From Sisyra terminalis (taxonomy: Eukaryota > Arthropoda > Insecta > Neuroptera > Sisyridae): 64,000 nucleotides of DNA. Both the position numbers and the translations under genes were made by a program. Of the stretch, positions 25,767 through 35,612 are shown in pieces. Under the pieces are notes generated by a model. That model saw only the letters and a program-made list of their open reading frames with translations. It was not told the origin of the DNA and made no database searches. The stretch covers positions 44,655,701 to 44,719,700 of the forward strand of contig OY292275.1 in NCBI GenBank assembly GCA_958496175.1, in the 5' to 3' direction. Each line of letters starts with the position of its first letter. The stretch's first letter is position 1.

Positions 25767-26696
25767 CCATCTTGATCAAAAAGTTCCCGAAATAACCCCC
25801 GTTTGGTGCTCCCATTGTTCCGATTTGAGTTCTGTATTTTCTGTTTTGTTGATACATTTGTTGTTGATATTTCCTCTAAATCTTAACGTCATAGCTTGAC
25901 ATTTGGAAAGTTGCGTAGCCAAGAGTACATCTATCTTTATGGGTGTTGGCGATTTTTTACAATTTTAGAAATAGATTTAAATTTAAAATTACTAATTTGT
26001 ATTAAATTTTGCGTAAAAAACGGATTTAATGGTACGCGAACGGAAAATTGAATTGTTGGAAAAGAGTTTCGGCAACGATTTTCTAAAGAAAACGGTAGTT
26101 TACCAGTGGCACGAGCGATTCAAAAGTGAGTCAATTGAAGATGATGAATGCAGTGGCAGACCATCGACATCAAAAACCGACAAAAACATTGATAAAATAA
26201 AAGAAATGTTGATCAATTAACCATCAGAGAGATAGCGGAGGCCTTGAACATTGCCTATGGGTCCATCCAAGACATTTTGGTTAATAATTTGGGTTTCCGT
26301 CGTATAGCAGCAAAGTTGGATTTTGCACCATGATAATGCATCGTTGCACAGTACCACTATTATTCGAAATTTTTTAACGAAAAATGCAACAAATATTGCA
26401 AAATCCAACAGCCACCGAATTCACCTGATTTGGTTCCTTATGATTTCTTTCTGTTCAATCAAGTTAAAAAACTATTACGGGAAACGCGTTTTAGCAGTCG
26501 AGAGGAAGAAATGGAAAAATCGCAGGAAGCACTGATGGACATACCGAAAATCGAATATAAAAAATTAAGGATTGGATCAAGCTCTGGCAGAAGTGTATTG
26601 CAGTCTATGGGGATTACGGGGCAATATAGATTTAGATGAATAAACTTGTATTTTTAATTTTCTGAATAAATTCCGGGAACTTTTTGATCAAGGTGG
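25767..26696 (+). mobile_element. Decayed mariner transposon, 930 bp
   Basis: Terminal repeats CCATCTTGATCAAAAAGTTC (left) and CCACCTTGATCAAAAAGTTC (reversed right) are flanked on both sides by TA, the mariner target duplication. Intact mariners are about 1.3 kb, so this copy has lost internal sequence. An empty-site sequence exists at 27757-27803 (minus strand), where TTATACTGGAATTTG is uninterrupted. This confirms both ends. Confidence 0.9.
26029..26640 (+). pseudogene. Mariner transposase remnant
   Basis: The first 63 codons encode the N-terminal helix-turn-helix part of a mariner transposase (VYQWHERFK, SGRPSTSK). The frame then shifts near 26217; REIAEAL and GSIQDIL continue in another frame. 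A gap follows, after which HHDNASLHST (26323 on) and PDLVPYDFF plus FSSREEEMEKS (26420-26560) represent the C-terminal half of the DD34D core. The segment with the first catalytic Asp is missing. Frameshifts and deletion make it non-functional. It would need enzyme supplied by another copy to move. Confidence 0.9.
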
Positions 26697-26871
26697 TATA
26701 CTGGAATTTGTACTGAAGATATTTGATACAATCGACAAATTTTTTGTGTCCAGAGTTTACATAATTCATCTTTATAAGTTTCAATTCCGGATGTATAAAT
26801 AACAATAGAATCAGGATCACGGGTAATTGGAAAAAAAAGTTAAATCAGTTTAAACTATCATTGATTGGCTA

Positions 26872-27053
26872 ATATATATCTCAAATACAGCAACATCGAT
26901 TATAATTTTTTATATCACACATATACTATACATTAAAAAATATTTAAAAAAAATTACATTAAAATTTTGTTTAAAAACAAAATAATGTAAAAAATTGTTG
27001 TGTGTGTGATATAAAAAATTATAATCGGTATTGCTGTGTTTGAGATGTATATG
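26872..27053. repeat. 180-bp palindromic MITE-like element
   Basis: The arms share TCTCAAATACAGCAA, GATTATAATTTTTTATATCA and CACA in inverted order (26874-26931 against 27002-27051) around an A/T-rich centre. No target duplication could be fixed. Confidence 0.75.
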
Positions 27054-27149
27054 TTATACTTTATATTAAGGTAAATGAACAATTTAATAATTAAGAATGT
27101 CCTGAAAAGTTCTGTTAACATGTGTTTTGTAATTAATATGATTTTTTAG

Positions 27150-27190
27150 AAGCCTGATGAAGGTCAAATAAAGGACCGAAACGTCGCAGA
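27150..27190 (+). ncRNA. Hammerhead-ribozyme-like core
   Basis: CTGATGA at 27154-27160 is followed by a hairpin (GGTC, loop, GACC) and GAAAC-GTC. These are the conserved segments of a hammerhead ribozyme in the correct order. Such cores are known in Penelope-like elements. One extra A lies between the CUGAUGA box and the stem, and stems I and III are short or unclear, so activity is doubtful. Confidence 0.4.
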
Positions 27191-27327
27191 ATTAATTATT
27201 AGTATATGGATTTACATCCTTTCAATGTCCACTTTCCTGCTAAGAATTAAATAATTTCATACAATGTTTGTAGGATAAATTTTAGTTCATACTGTTAGAG
27301 TATATTACATTATATTAGATTTAAATT

Positions 27328-27960
27328 AACAAAAAATCGTGAATGAAATAAAAAACAAAGCAGAAAATGCAACATTGCAAGTTTTGACGGTTCTAAATGA
27401 GACATGTACCAAAAATGATCTTATACTTGGAGGACCAATTATATTTACTATTATAAAAATCAAAGAATACAATTTTAAAAATAAAAAGATACGGTTTAAA
27501 GAAGAAGGTAATATTTACTCTATTTATTTTTCAAGTTTTAAAATATATATTTATTTATTTGGGTTTCAGCAGAAAATAGACTAAACAAAAAAAATCTAAT
27601 CTTAAGAGTTCCTAATTCTATTTTTATGATATCTCTTGCAAACTTTAAAAATAAATAGAGTAAATAAATATCACCTTTTTTTCTAAACCGTATGTTTTTT
27701 TTTAAAATTGTATTTTTAGATTTTTATAATAGTAAATATAATTTGTCCTACAAACATTGAATCAAATATCTTCAGTACAAATTCCAGTATAAGGTCATTT
27801 TTGGGGCTCATGTGTACTTTAGCACACCCACAATCTGGCAATGTTGCATTTTCGACTTTGTTTTTAATTTAATTCGCGATTAAATCAGTCCATAATGAAA
27901 ATTTAGCCACAAAAGAGAGAATTATACCATATTAGAATTGAATTAACAAAAATATCGCGA
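27328..27960. repeat. Large palindrome of the TGGCAACGTT repeat family
   Basis: The left arm (27328-27560) and right arm (27640-27890) are inverted copies. Shared segments include AATTATATTTACTATTATAA, ATACGGTTTA and ACTCTATTTATTTTT. The left arm lacks about 30 bases present in the right arm between TTATAC and TTTGTAGGAC. The right arm contains the uninterrupted version of the mariner insertion site. An 81-codon frame in the left arm is fortuitous. Confidence 0.75.
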
Positions 27961-28001
27961 ATTAAATTAAAAACAAAGTCGAAAATGCAACGTTGCCAGA
28001 T
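27832..28001. repeat. TGGCAACGTT palindromic repeat, copy 2
   Basis: From CAATCTGGCAATGTTGCATT to CAACGTTGCCAGATTG: terminal and sub-terminal inverted repeats (GACTTTGTTTTTAATTTAAT, TTCGCGAT) around a central unique part. It overlaps the right arm of the larger palindrome. Confidence 0.75.
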
Positions 28002-28059
28002 TGTGGGTGTGCTAAAGTACACTTGAGCCATTTTTGGCACATGTTCCTTTTAGTACCGC

Positions 28060-28235
28060 CAAAACTTGCAATGTTGCATTTTCTACTTTTTTTTTATTCC
28101 ATTCGCGATTTTTTGTTAATCTAATTCTAATATGATGTAATTGTCTCTTGTGTGGCTAAGTTTTCATTACAGGGCAATTTATTCGCAAATTACATTAAAA
28201 ACGTACTAGAAAATATAACGTTTTCAGATTTGACG
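28060..28235. repeat. TGGCAACGTT palindromic repeat, copy 3
   Basis: It begins AAACTTGCAATGTTGCATTT and ends ATAACGTTTTCAGATTTGAC, with ATTCGCGATT / TTCGCAAATTA inside. It is more diverged in its right half than copy 2 and adjoins it in tandem. Confidence 0.7.
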
Positions 28236-29350
28236 ATTCTAAAAGAGACATGAGCCAATTTTTTATAATAACTATTACGTATAATTTGTTTCTTTGGTCT
28301 TAAGTAAATGCTTATAAAGTAATTCTATTTATTTTTCAATTCATTACTTCCTATATCTGAAAATTCTATATGTTGAAATTATATAGGAAATCAAAAATTA
28401 AGTCGAAGAAACATCGAAACCAATATATTATTGTTATTAAATTACAAGACCCTAACCCACAAGTACCCACTAGTAAACAAAACAAAGTCTTAAAACAACT
28501 TAAGTCTTTGTCAATGTCAATAATCAAACCTATGATCACTATGGGTGGTACATTAAGCATTATATGAAAAACAATTCAAAGTCGAACCTACTTTTTGACA
28601 ATATTTTTACCAATAAAGTCAATAAACAATTTATCCATAAATCGAATGATAGCAAACCGGTTTTTATCACAACCACGCAACAAGTAACCTAGCTAAATTT
28701 AAACATTCAAGGATTCCAACTCATTCATTAACCATTCAGTTAATTACAAACAAAAATCAAATATTTTACCATAATGAATGTAAATTCTTATTTATTCAGT
28801 AGACAAATTAAAACTTACCGAATTTGCCAAATGCATCACGTACGCACTTACACTCTCATTTACATTCAGAAATTTAACTAATTACTTACTAAATTTTAAT
28901 TTAGTCTTAAAGCCATTGGTTGTCATTACTGAAACAATTGAAGATCATGTAGATGAGCGTCGCGTCGCGGTGATTGCGCTATTTAAGTATCAAGTAGGTG
29001 GTTTTTAGGCGCGGTTCATTTAAAAAATTAAACAATAGGAGTATTATTCTTTTATTTTTTTCAAGCTTCAATAACTTTATGTAACAACAATAAGTGTAAG
29101 TGTCACATTTTGTTTATTACCCGTATTTTATTTGTCTCTAAAAAAAATACATTATCTATGCTATGTACGTAAAATACAAGGGGAATTTTGATAATATGAA
29201 AATATCTATGTTTTATTATAATAATATAATGGTATGCAGGGCTGATTATTTTAATGGTAAACCTTTGCGGGGCCTCCAAAACAATTGAGGAAAATATTTT
29301 TTTTAAATCTTTTGTTTGGTTTTTTCATGTTTTTTTTTTATTGTTTTTAG
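28236..29350. other. Gene-free stretch before the coding exon
   Basis: AT-rich DNA with one small CpG-rich patch at about 28957-28985 (GAGCGTCGCGTCGCGGTG). No exon recognised. A poly-T tract and TTTTTAG acceptor mark its end at 29350. Confidence 0.45.
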
Positions 29351-29361
29351 ATTTATTTAAA

Positions 29362-31487
29362 ATGCCGGGCAGTGGAGCTGTGTATCAACCGACTACGGTA
29401 ACCTGTGAACAATTGACGCCAGAAAATGGTGGTAATACGGAAGGTGCGGCGGTAACATGGACGCGGCCTGTTAGTTATTTGTCCCAAACGGTTTCGAGCC
29501 ATCCGGCTCGGGCACGATTGCTCCAGTGGCTCACATTGCTTTTGGGGATGTTTCTCCTAGCCGCCGGACTTGTGATGATGATTGATGGTTCTATCGATTA
29601 TAGCCATGGCCGTGAGCCGGCAACTCCTGCTGAAGAAACGGCGACGTCTGAAACAAATACTGAAACGGGTAGTGAAACCGACGAAAAAACCGGGAACGAA
29701 CCGGGCCAAACTAGTGATTTGATCGTGGCGATTTCGGGAGCGTTCTTAACGATAATTGGAATTTTGTTATTAGGTAAAACTAAACAATTCAATTATTTTA
29801 AAATTATCATTTTTTCATCATGACACTTTATATATTCTCAATCCCTCTTATTTCTATTAAACCCTAGTTTCTCAACCGATGGTCCGCGAAGACTTGGGTG
29901 AGCCGCAATTTTTTTTAAAATTTCATGTTATAAAATTAATTTCTTATCTGTTTTGTATTCGCTCATAAATACAAATGTATGGGACCATTTAGAAATCGCC
30001 TCATCGCTGGTAAATCCATCTTATCCTCGAAAATGGTGCATTTTCATGCAGTCGCTAGTCGCTGATTTCTAGCGAAAAATGTAGTCCCGTGACTAAAATA
30101 TAGCATGTGCACCACCTGCAAAAAATAACGATAAAGCTTAATTTTGTTTAGCTGTGTTGCCGGATACTACCATACATAGCATATTCACCAGACATGATTT
30201 TCTCTATACGTTTCCAAAAAGAGTTCATAGTCAGTTCATTTATATTTTACAAACAAGTATTTAATACTTTTTACTCCCAATTATACGCACATACATATAC
30301 AATATAGTGGTTACATCGGTACATTGATATTCGATAGTGTCATTTGTCGCTCAAATTTTGACGCACATGTTACATTTTAGTCACGTAACCACATTTTCCG
30401 CTAGAAACCAGCGACTAGCGACACAGCATTGAAAATGTACCCAAAAACTACATTATATTTTTTAATTCCATTTATTATTTTGAAAAAACTCAATTATATA
30501 AATACTTATTAGTTTATTCCTATATTGATGGCCTGCAAAACATTTTTAGATTTTTAGGTAGTTCTCGGATATACAATGGTTGAGAAACTATGTATTAAAC
30601 AGTAAATTCCGTTTTTTTATGATTTTTGTTAAAATTTTTCTAACCGAGAATTCCATGTCCTTTTTTAACAGATCTAGAATCTCAATTCTTCTCATTCCTT
30701 TTTTACACTAATCGGTAAAGTCATCTTAATACTTTTCCTCATCTTCGTTCTTCTGAAGAACCTTCTTTAAATGCTCTCTAGATACTTTATTTCTTGTTTT
30801 CTGAGTTCTAATTTTCCAATAAAGAAATTATTTTTGCTACATTGAACAATTGGTTTTTTGAAGAGAGTTTGTTGTAAAACCATTTTTTGCCAATTGTTGA
30901 TAAATGGTGGCCAACAAAAACTGCCCCGAATGATATAATCTTGATAATTCTAATTTGTTCCCTTCTTTTAGGCATTTATATCCGAGCGTGCCGACGTCGT
31001 CAGGCCTGTAGTTGGTGGCGAGGTAAGGACTTAACATCTGGAAATGGGCGCGACAATGGTGTCGCCGGTGGTACCATGAACCCATCAACAGACCTTCTAG
31101 TTACGGCACAATATGCGCCTGTTTCGGAAGTTGCGTATCAACCCCCAGCAGCTTTAGCGGCCGAAGAACGAAGCAAATTAATGGCTGAAAGCAAAGACTG
31201 GTAAGATCAAAATAAATATACAGAAACGCATGCAATCCCCATCAAAACAAAAAAACTAACCAACCGCTTTCACTTGTCTCTGCCCTCAGGGAATTAGGGT
31301 AAGGTAAGCTTCAACATCCCTACTAATGCATGCAAACTGTCAATATTTTCTTTTTTGCAAATTTCAAAAGAAATTTACATATTTTTCATCGTTTTTCAGC
31401 ACAAGCGGGGAGGAAAGCGATCGAATGCTAGAATCCGATCCACGAATCGTTTTGAAACCCCAAAGCCACACTGAAGAAACAGCCTAG
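29362..31487 (+). CDS. Two-transmembrane protein of unknown function (3 coding exons)
   Basis: The coding exons are 29362-29773, 30972-31200 and 31400-31487, and the phases (1, 2) join to a 242-residue protein. Acceptors TTGTTTTTAG, TTCTTTTAG and GTTTTTCAG and donors TTAG|GTAAAA and ACTG|GTAAGA fit the consensus. The start is chosen just after the acceptor at 29350, in context TTTAAAATGCC. An in-frame ATG at 29254 lies inside the presumed intron. A cytosolic-looking N-terminus is followed by membrane segment 1 (about residues 53-75), a Glu/Thr/Ser-rich loop (76-118), membrane segment 2 (about 119-141), a basic-Cys stretch (RACRRRQAC) and a polar tail of about 95 residues. The basic residues after segment 2 suggest that both ends face the cytosol. 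I do not recognise the family. Confidence 0.85.
29863..30592. mobile_element. Non-autonomous hAT insertion in the gene's intron
   Basis: Ends CCTAGTTTCTCAACC and CATAGTTTCTCAACC (reversed right end) are flanked by the perfect 8-bp duplication TATTAAAC at 29855-29862 and 30593-30600. It fills 730 of about 1,200 bp of the intron between coding exons 1 and 2. It has no transposase, and a second inverted-repeat element sits inside it. Confidence 0.9.
30038..30439. mobile_element. Second MITE nested in the hAT element
   Basis: The inverted arms at about 30038-30100 and 30376-30439 share GCATTTTCA, GTCGCTAGTCGCTG, TTCTAGCG and GTGACTAAAAT (reversed on the right). This lies wholly within the hAT element, so it either inserted later or is the element's own sub-terminal repeat. 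Confidence 0.6.
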
Positions 31488-32615
31488 ATTCAACATGTAA
31501 CACTAAAAATACAAAATCGAAAAAAATAAAGAAAAAAATATCATCACGAAAATCGAAAATATCAAGCCTTATATATTTTTAATAAGTTAAAATTGCATTT
31601 TACATTCCAATTAAAAAAAAATATTCTTAATTAATTAAGAATTTAACTTTTTAATTACTAACAATTATGCTAGCCTTGCATAAAAGACATAATTTTATGA
31701 AAGGTTTTAAGTATGATAGAAAGAAAAACGTCCAAAACGGCTAATGTTTGCATAAATTTTACATTAAGTAAATCTAAATTGGTACAAGAAATATATTGTC
31801 TAAAATTTAGGAATTGTTTGTCGATATACAAAACGCTCATTTTCATAAAAAAAATGTATAAAAATAAAATAATTATCATGTTAAAGATATCTCGAACTTT
31901 TCGCAAGACTGTATAGATTTATATAATTATTAAATAAATAAAAAATAACTAATTATCTATGTTTCAATAACGAACTATTCGTTAAAATTTTCTTATGAAT
32001 GATTTCCGGCAGCTTTTTATTCGAATATTTTGTTTAGTAATTTTTTTTTTATCATTTTTATTTTTGTTAATAAAAATGATTAAAATTCACCGATATTGCA
32101 TTTTTCTTTTATAATTTATAACATAGTGAAGTTTTATAATGTATGTAGTATTTATTTTGCAATTATTTTGTATAACTACCTATCTAATTAATTGTACTTT
32201 TACTTTCAATAGCAATAAATGGAACAGCACAAGTTTGGCAAATTTTACGTTGAAATGAAAAAAAAAAATGAGAAGTGAATTGGTTAATAATGAGGAAAGA
32301 AAAATAAATCAATGCACTATTTATGTTAAATTTAAAAAAATGTAATTTTTAAAGAGAATAATGAGATATTGAAGATCTATTTTTATGATTTTAAGTTTGT
32401 TGAGTGTAACAATTGGATTAATTAATTTTATATTAATTATTATAATGGATGCTTTAAACTTTATGAAATAGATGGTTCAACTGGATTTTTAAGTTTTTAA
32501 ATTTCTCTTTTCTCTTTAGGAAAACGTTAAGATTTTATTATTCAAAATTTACGAGTATTTGTATGAATTACAATTTTGGAAATTTTATTTGTAACGCGTT
32601 GAATAAAATAAAGTT
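31488..32615 (+). other. Probable 3' UTR of the two-TM gene
   Basis: AT-rich sequence after the TAG stop, with several AATAAA-type signals (about 31933, 32214 and 32601). No further exon seen. The end is set at the last cluster and is approximate. Confidence 0.4.
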
Positions 32616-35612
32616 TTAAATTTATTTTAGAAAAAATGTTAAGTTTTTTTTCTTCTTAATTAGAAATTAAACAAGGAGACAACCCTATTCATTGCCATAA
32701 CGATTTTATTGGGAGTTTTGAGCAGACTGGCCTTGAGAGAAATCCACATATTCAGTTCAGTGGCCTATTTGGTAGTTACAAGATATGTTTCTCGAATTGT
32801 TCTAAAAGTAATGTGCAGTACAGAATGACGTCATAATTGTACAGTGGGCCCTTTTTTTTGGGCTATCATATGTGGTCACCAATATTTTAATTAACTCAAC
32901 GATTCCTTTATTTATGAATAGCCCATAATACTCTATAGACCACGTGGTAAGGAGCCCAGAAATTGCACCACTGGTGGTACTTAATGACGCTATTCCGTCC
33001 AGAATTTCCAGTACATGTTAGAAACAATACAAAATATTTCTAGGAGAATAAAGATTTTTTTTTAAAATTTCAACTTACCAAAGTTGAAATTTCACCCTAA
33101 ATATGTTTTATCTTTCAGAAATATAATTAAAAATCAAGTTTTTTTCTTATTTTTAAATTAAATTTATTACTGTAAAATTTAAAACTTATTCTCCCATATT
33201 AAACCATAAAAAGGCAGCGCAAGTGAAAATAACCGTCATTACAAACCGTATGATGTAATTAATAGTATTTTAGAGACTCCATTTTGAGTAGTGAACATTT
33301 TTTATTGGTATTACGTAGTTTAATGGTTATTTTGAATTACTTTTCTATGTTTTGCGGGAAATAAAATTCGTTATAATCTGAGGTTTAGTTAAAAATCTCA
33401 TAAATTGAACAGCATTGTGAATAGTTTTCGACTAAAGCTGATTAAAAAGAATCAATTAATGATGAATTTGATTTGTGTATAAATTAATGGAGTCGTTTGA
33501 TGATTTCATAGTACAGGGGTAGGCAAACGGTCGACCATGAACAGGTCGATAGTCGATCACAGGCATTTTAAATAATTGTTTAGGCAAATTTCAAATCTTT
33601 TAGTTTAAAATGTGTACTGAACTTTAGCAGACAATGAAACTTGCATTTAAAATTAAACACGCATCCTTTCTACAACGGATATTACATATTCCCAAATAGT
33701 ACTTCCAAAACTTCTTCTACCTATTCTCTCTTTGTGTTTGTTCTTAATTTAACTCATTTTTCGAAGTCGATCGCGTATAAACAAGAAAAATGTCTGTCGG
33801 TCATACCAGTATTAAGTTTGCCCATCCCTGTTATAGTATATTTTTTGTCTCGTTACACAATAGCCCCAAAATCGCCACCATTATTTGACTCAATATATAA
33901 AATCAATTTTTATAATTCGTTATGGTCTCCTTTGATTACTTATTCAGACATCCCTGCTAAAAAAGGCATTTTAAATGTTCAAAAAACCCATTCTAAACCA
34001 TTAGAAGTCGTTTAAAATTATAGAAGTGTTTTAAATGTAATGATTCCAAAATACCTTTTTTTAAAAAGGATATTCATAATTGCATATATGATTATTTAAA
34101 AGAAATAATAGCGTCTTTAGTTATTGAAACTTTTGAATTTGGCTTCTTTGTTTGAACCTTTGTCTACCAGTTTTATTTTTAAAAGCTATTAAAGGTCTTA
34201 AATTCCATTTATCACGCCGCAATTTATTACCATATAAAATAGGTACTCCTAAAATTATTTTCGAATGACTTAATTATGTTCCTGAAAAAATAATAACTAA
34301 CATAATCGATATTTACAAAATTAGACGACAAAATGTAATCAACCAGGTTTGCATTAATAATGATGTTTTGCCTACTTTTGAGATCACCTATTGACTAACG
34401 TGGTTCTTATAATACTTTTAATTTCTCAATTCTATTTGAGGGGTTTTCCTATCTCATTTCCATTCCAAAGAAAATTTTTCTTTATTCTTAAATATTAAAG
34501 GCTTTAAAGTCTATAAGTAAATGTTAACTGTAAATGTTAAATTTTACAAAAGAAATAATATGTGTTTTCCTTTACAGCCGAAAACCTAAAAACAATAAAC
34601 TTCCTTACCATTCCGGGGCTGATAAGAGAAGATGGAGAGAACTTTTTTAAATCTATTTTTTCAAAAATATAGTTTTTTAAGAACATTATAAACAGTTTTT
34701 TATGCTAATTGCAGCAATTAGTTTTACTTGATTAGAATGTGCAGGATAATTGCTTCCATTCTTTATTTCCTGGAGTAAAGCATTGATTTAATATCACTGT
34801 GTAATTATTTAAAAAAAAAACAATTGTAAGCCAAATTATATCTTTATTTCTATTTGTTTTCAAGGATAGTTAATAACTATGGAATCAATAATTTTTAATA
34901 CTATATGGCAAAGGTCGTAAGGCTTTTGCAGTATAAGGCAAAATTTCTTACCTGCAAATTTCAGGAATCCCACCTAAACTTCGTTGTAGAAAAAAATCTG
35001 AATCATCATATTTTTATTTTAATAACTTTTTTATTGTTCTTGGCAAAATATATTTATATTCTTTGCCATTTTGAAGTTTATCGTACATGATTTTCTACTG
35101 ATAAAATGGATTTACACCATTAGATTATAACTTATAAATCGCAAAAACTTTAAATTCGAAACTTTCATTAGGTACTATTTGTTTTATTTAAAAAAATGTT
35201 TTCATTTCATTGTTGAGCCACAATATTTTTTGTAGCTCGCGAATCACTATTTGAGTGTTGAAAAAATATATTGAAGACATTTAATTTGTTATACTTCTAC
35301 GTCTAATGTTTTTAGCTCAAAATATCAATAATAAAATTATTGGAATGCAAATTATAAAAAAATAAATATATTTACGACCCATTGAACTCATGAAGTTAAT
35401 TTGTCCTTCAATGCATTCACATTATAATAAGATGCGAATCTTTCGCAAAACTTGTTTACTTTGATCTTATTCACACATATTGAGCAATAAAATGATTAAA
35501 TTACAAGAATTTTTCTATTCAACTTACAACAATCAAATGCATCCATTGGGAAATCAATTAAGAAATGATAAAAAATTGTAGGTATTGAATAGAAACACAT
35601 TTTTTTTTATAT
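32616..35612. other. Gene-free stretch between convergent genes
   Basis: It separates the plus-strand two-TM gene from the minus-strand P450 cluster. It contains a hAT MITE, listed separately. A 124-codon open frame at 33641-34015 overlaps that element and has no recognisable domain. Confidence 0.5.
33514..33830. mobile_element. Non-autonomous hAT MITE
   Basis: Ends CAGGGGTAGGCAAAC and CAGGGATGGGCAAAC (reversed right end). The flanking 8-mers TCATAGTA (33506-33513) and TTATAGTA (33831-33838) match at 7 of 8 positions. The inner sequence carries GGTCGA/GTCGAT motifs near both ends. No transposase. Confidence 0.85.

Larger units (their letters stand above)
14111..29350 (+). other. Gene-free 15-kb stretch, putative long first intron
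   Basis: No coding exon of a host gene was recognised on either strand. The stretch holds a lone hAT end near 17165, dispersed palindromic repeats, a 400-bp palindrome, a TTA-flanked MITE, a decayed mariner and hammerhead-like sequence, all listed separately. If the first-exon proposal is right this is one 15.2-kb intron; otherwise it is intergenic. Confidence 0.4.

Noticed and set aside
33641..34015. 124-codon open frame on plus
   Set aside because: It overlaps the hAT MITE at 33514-33830, has no domain or splice context, and its composition follows the AT-rich DNA.
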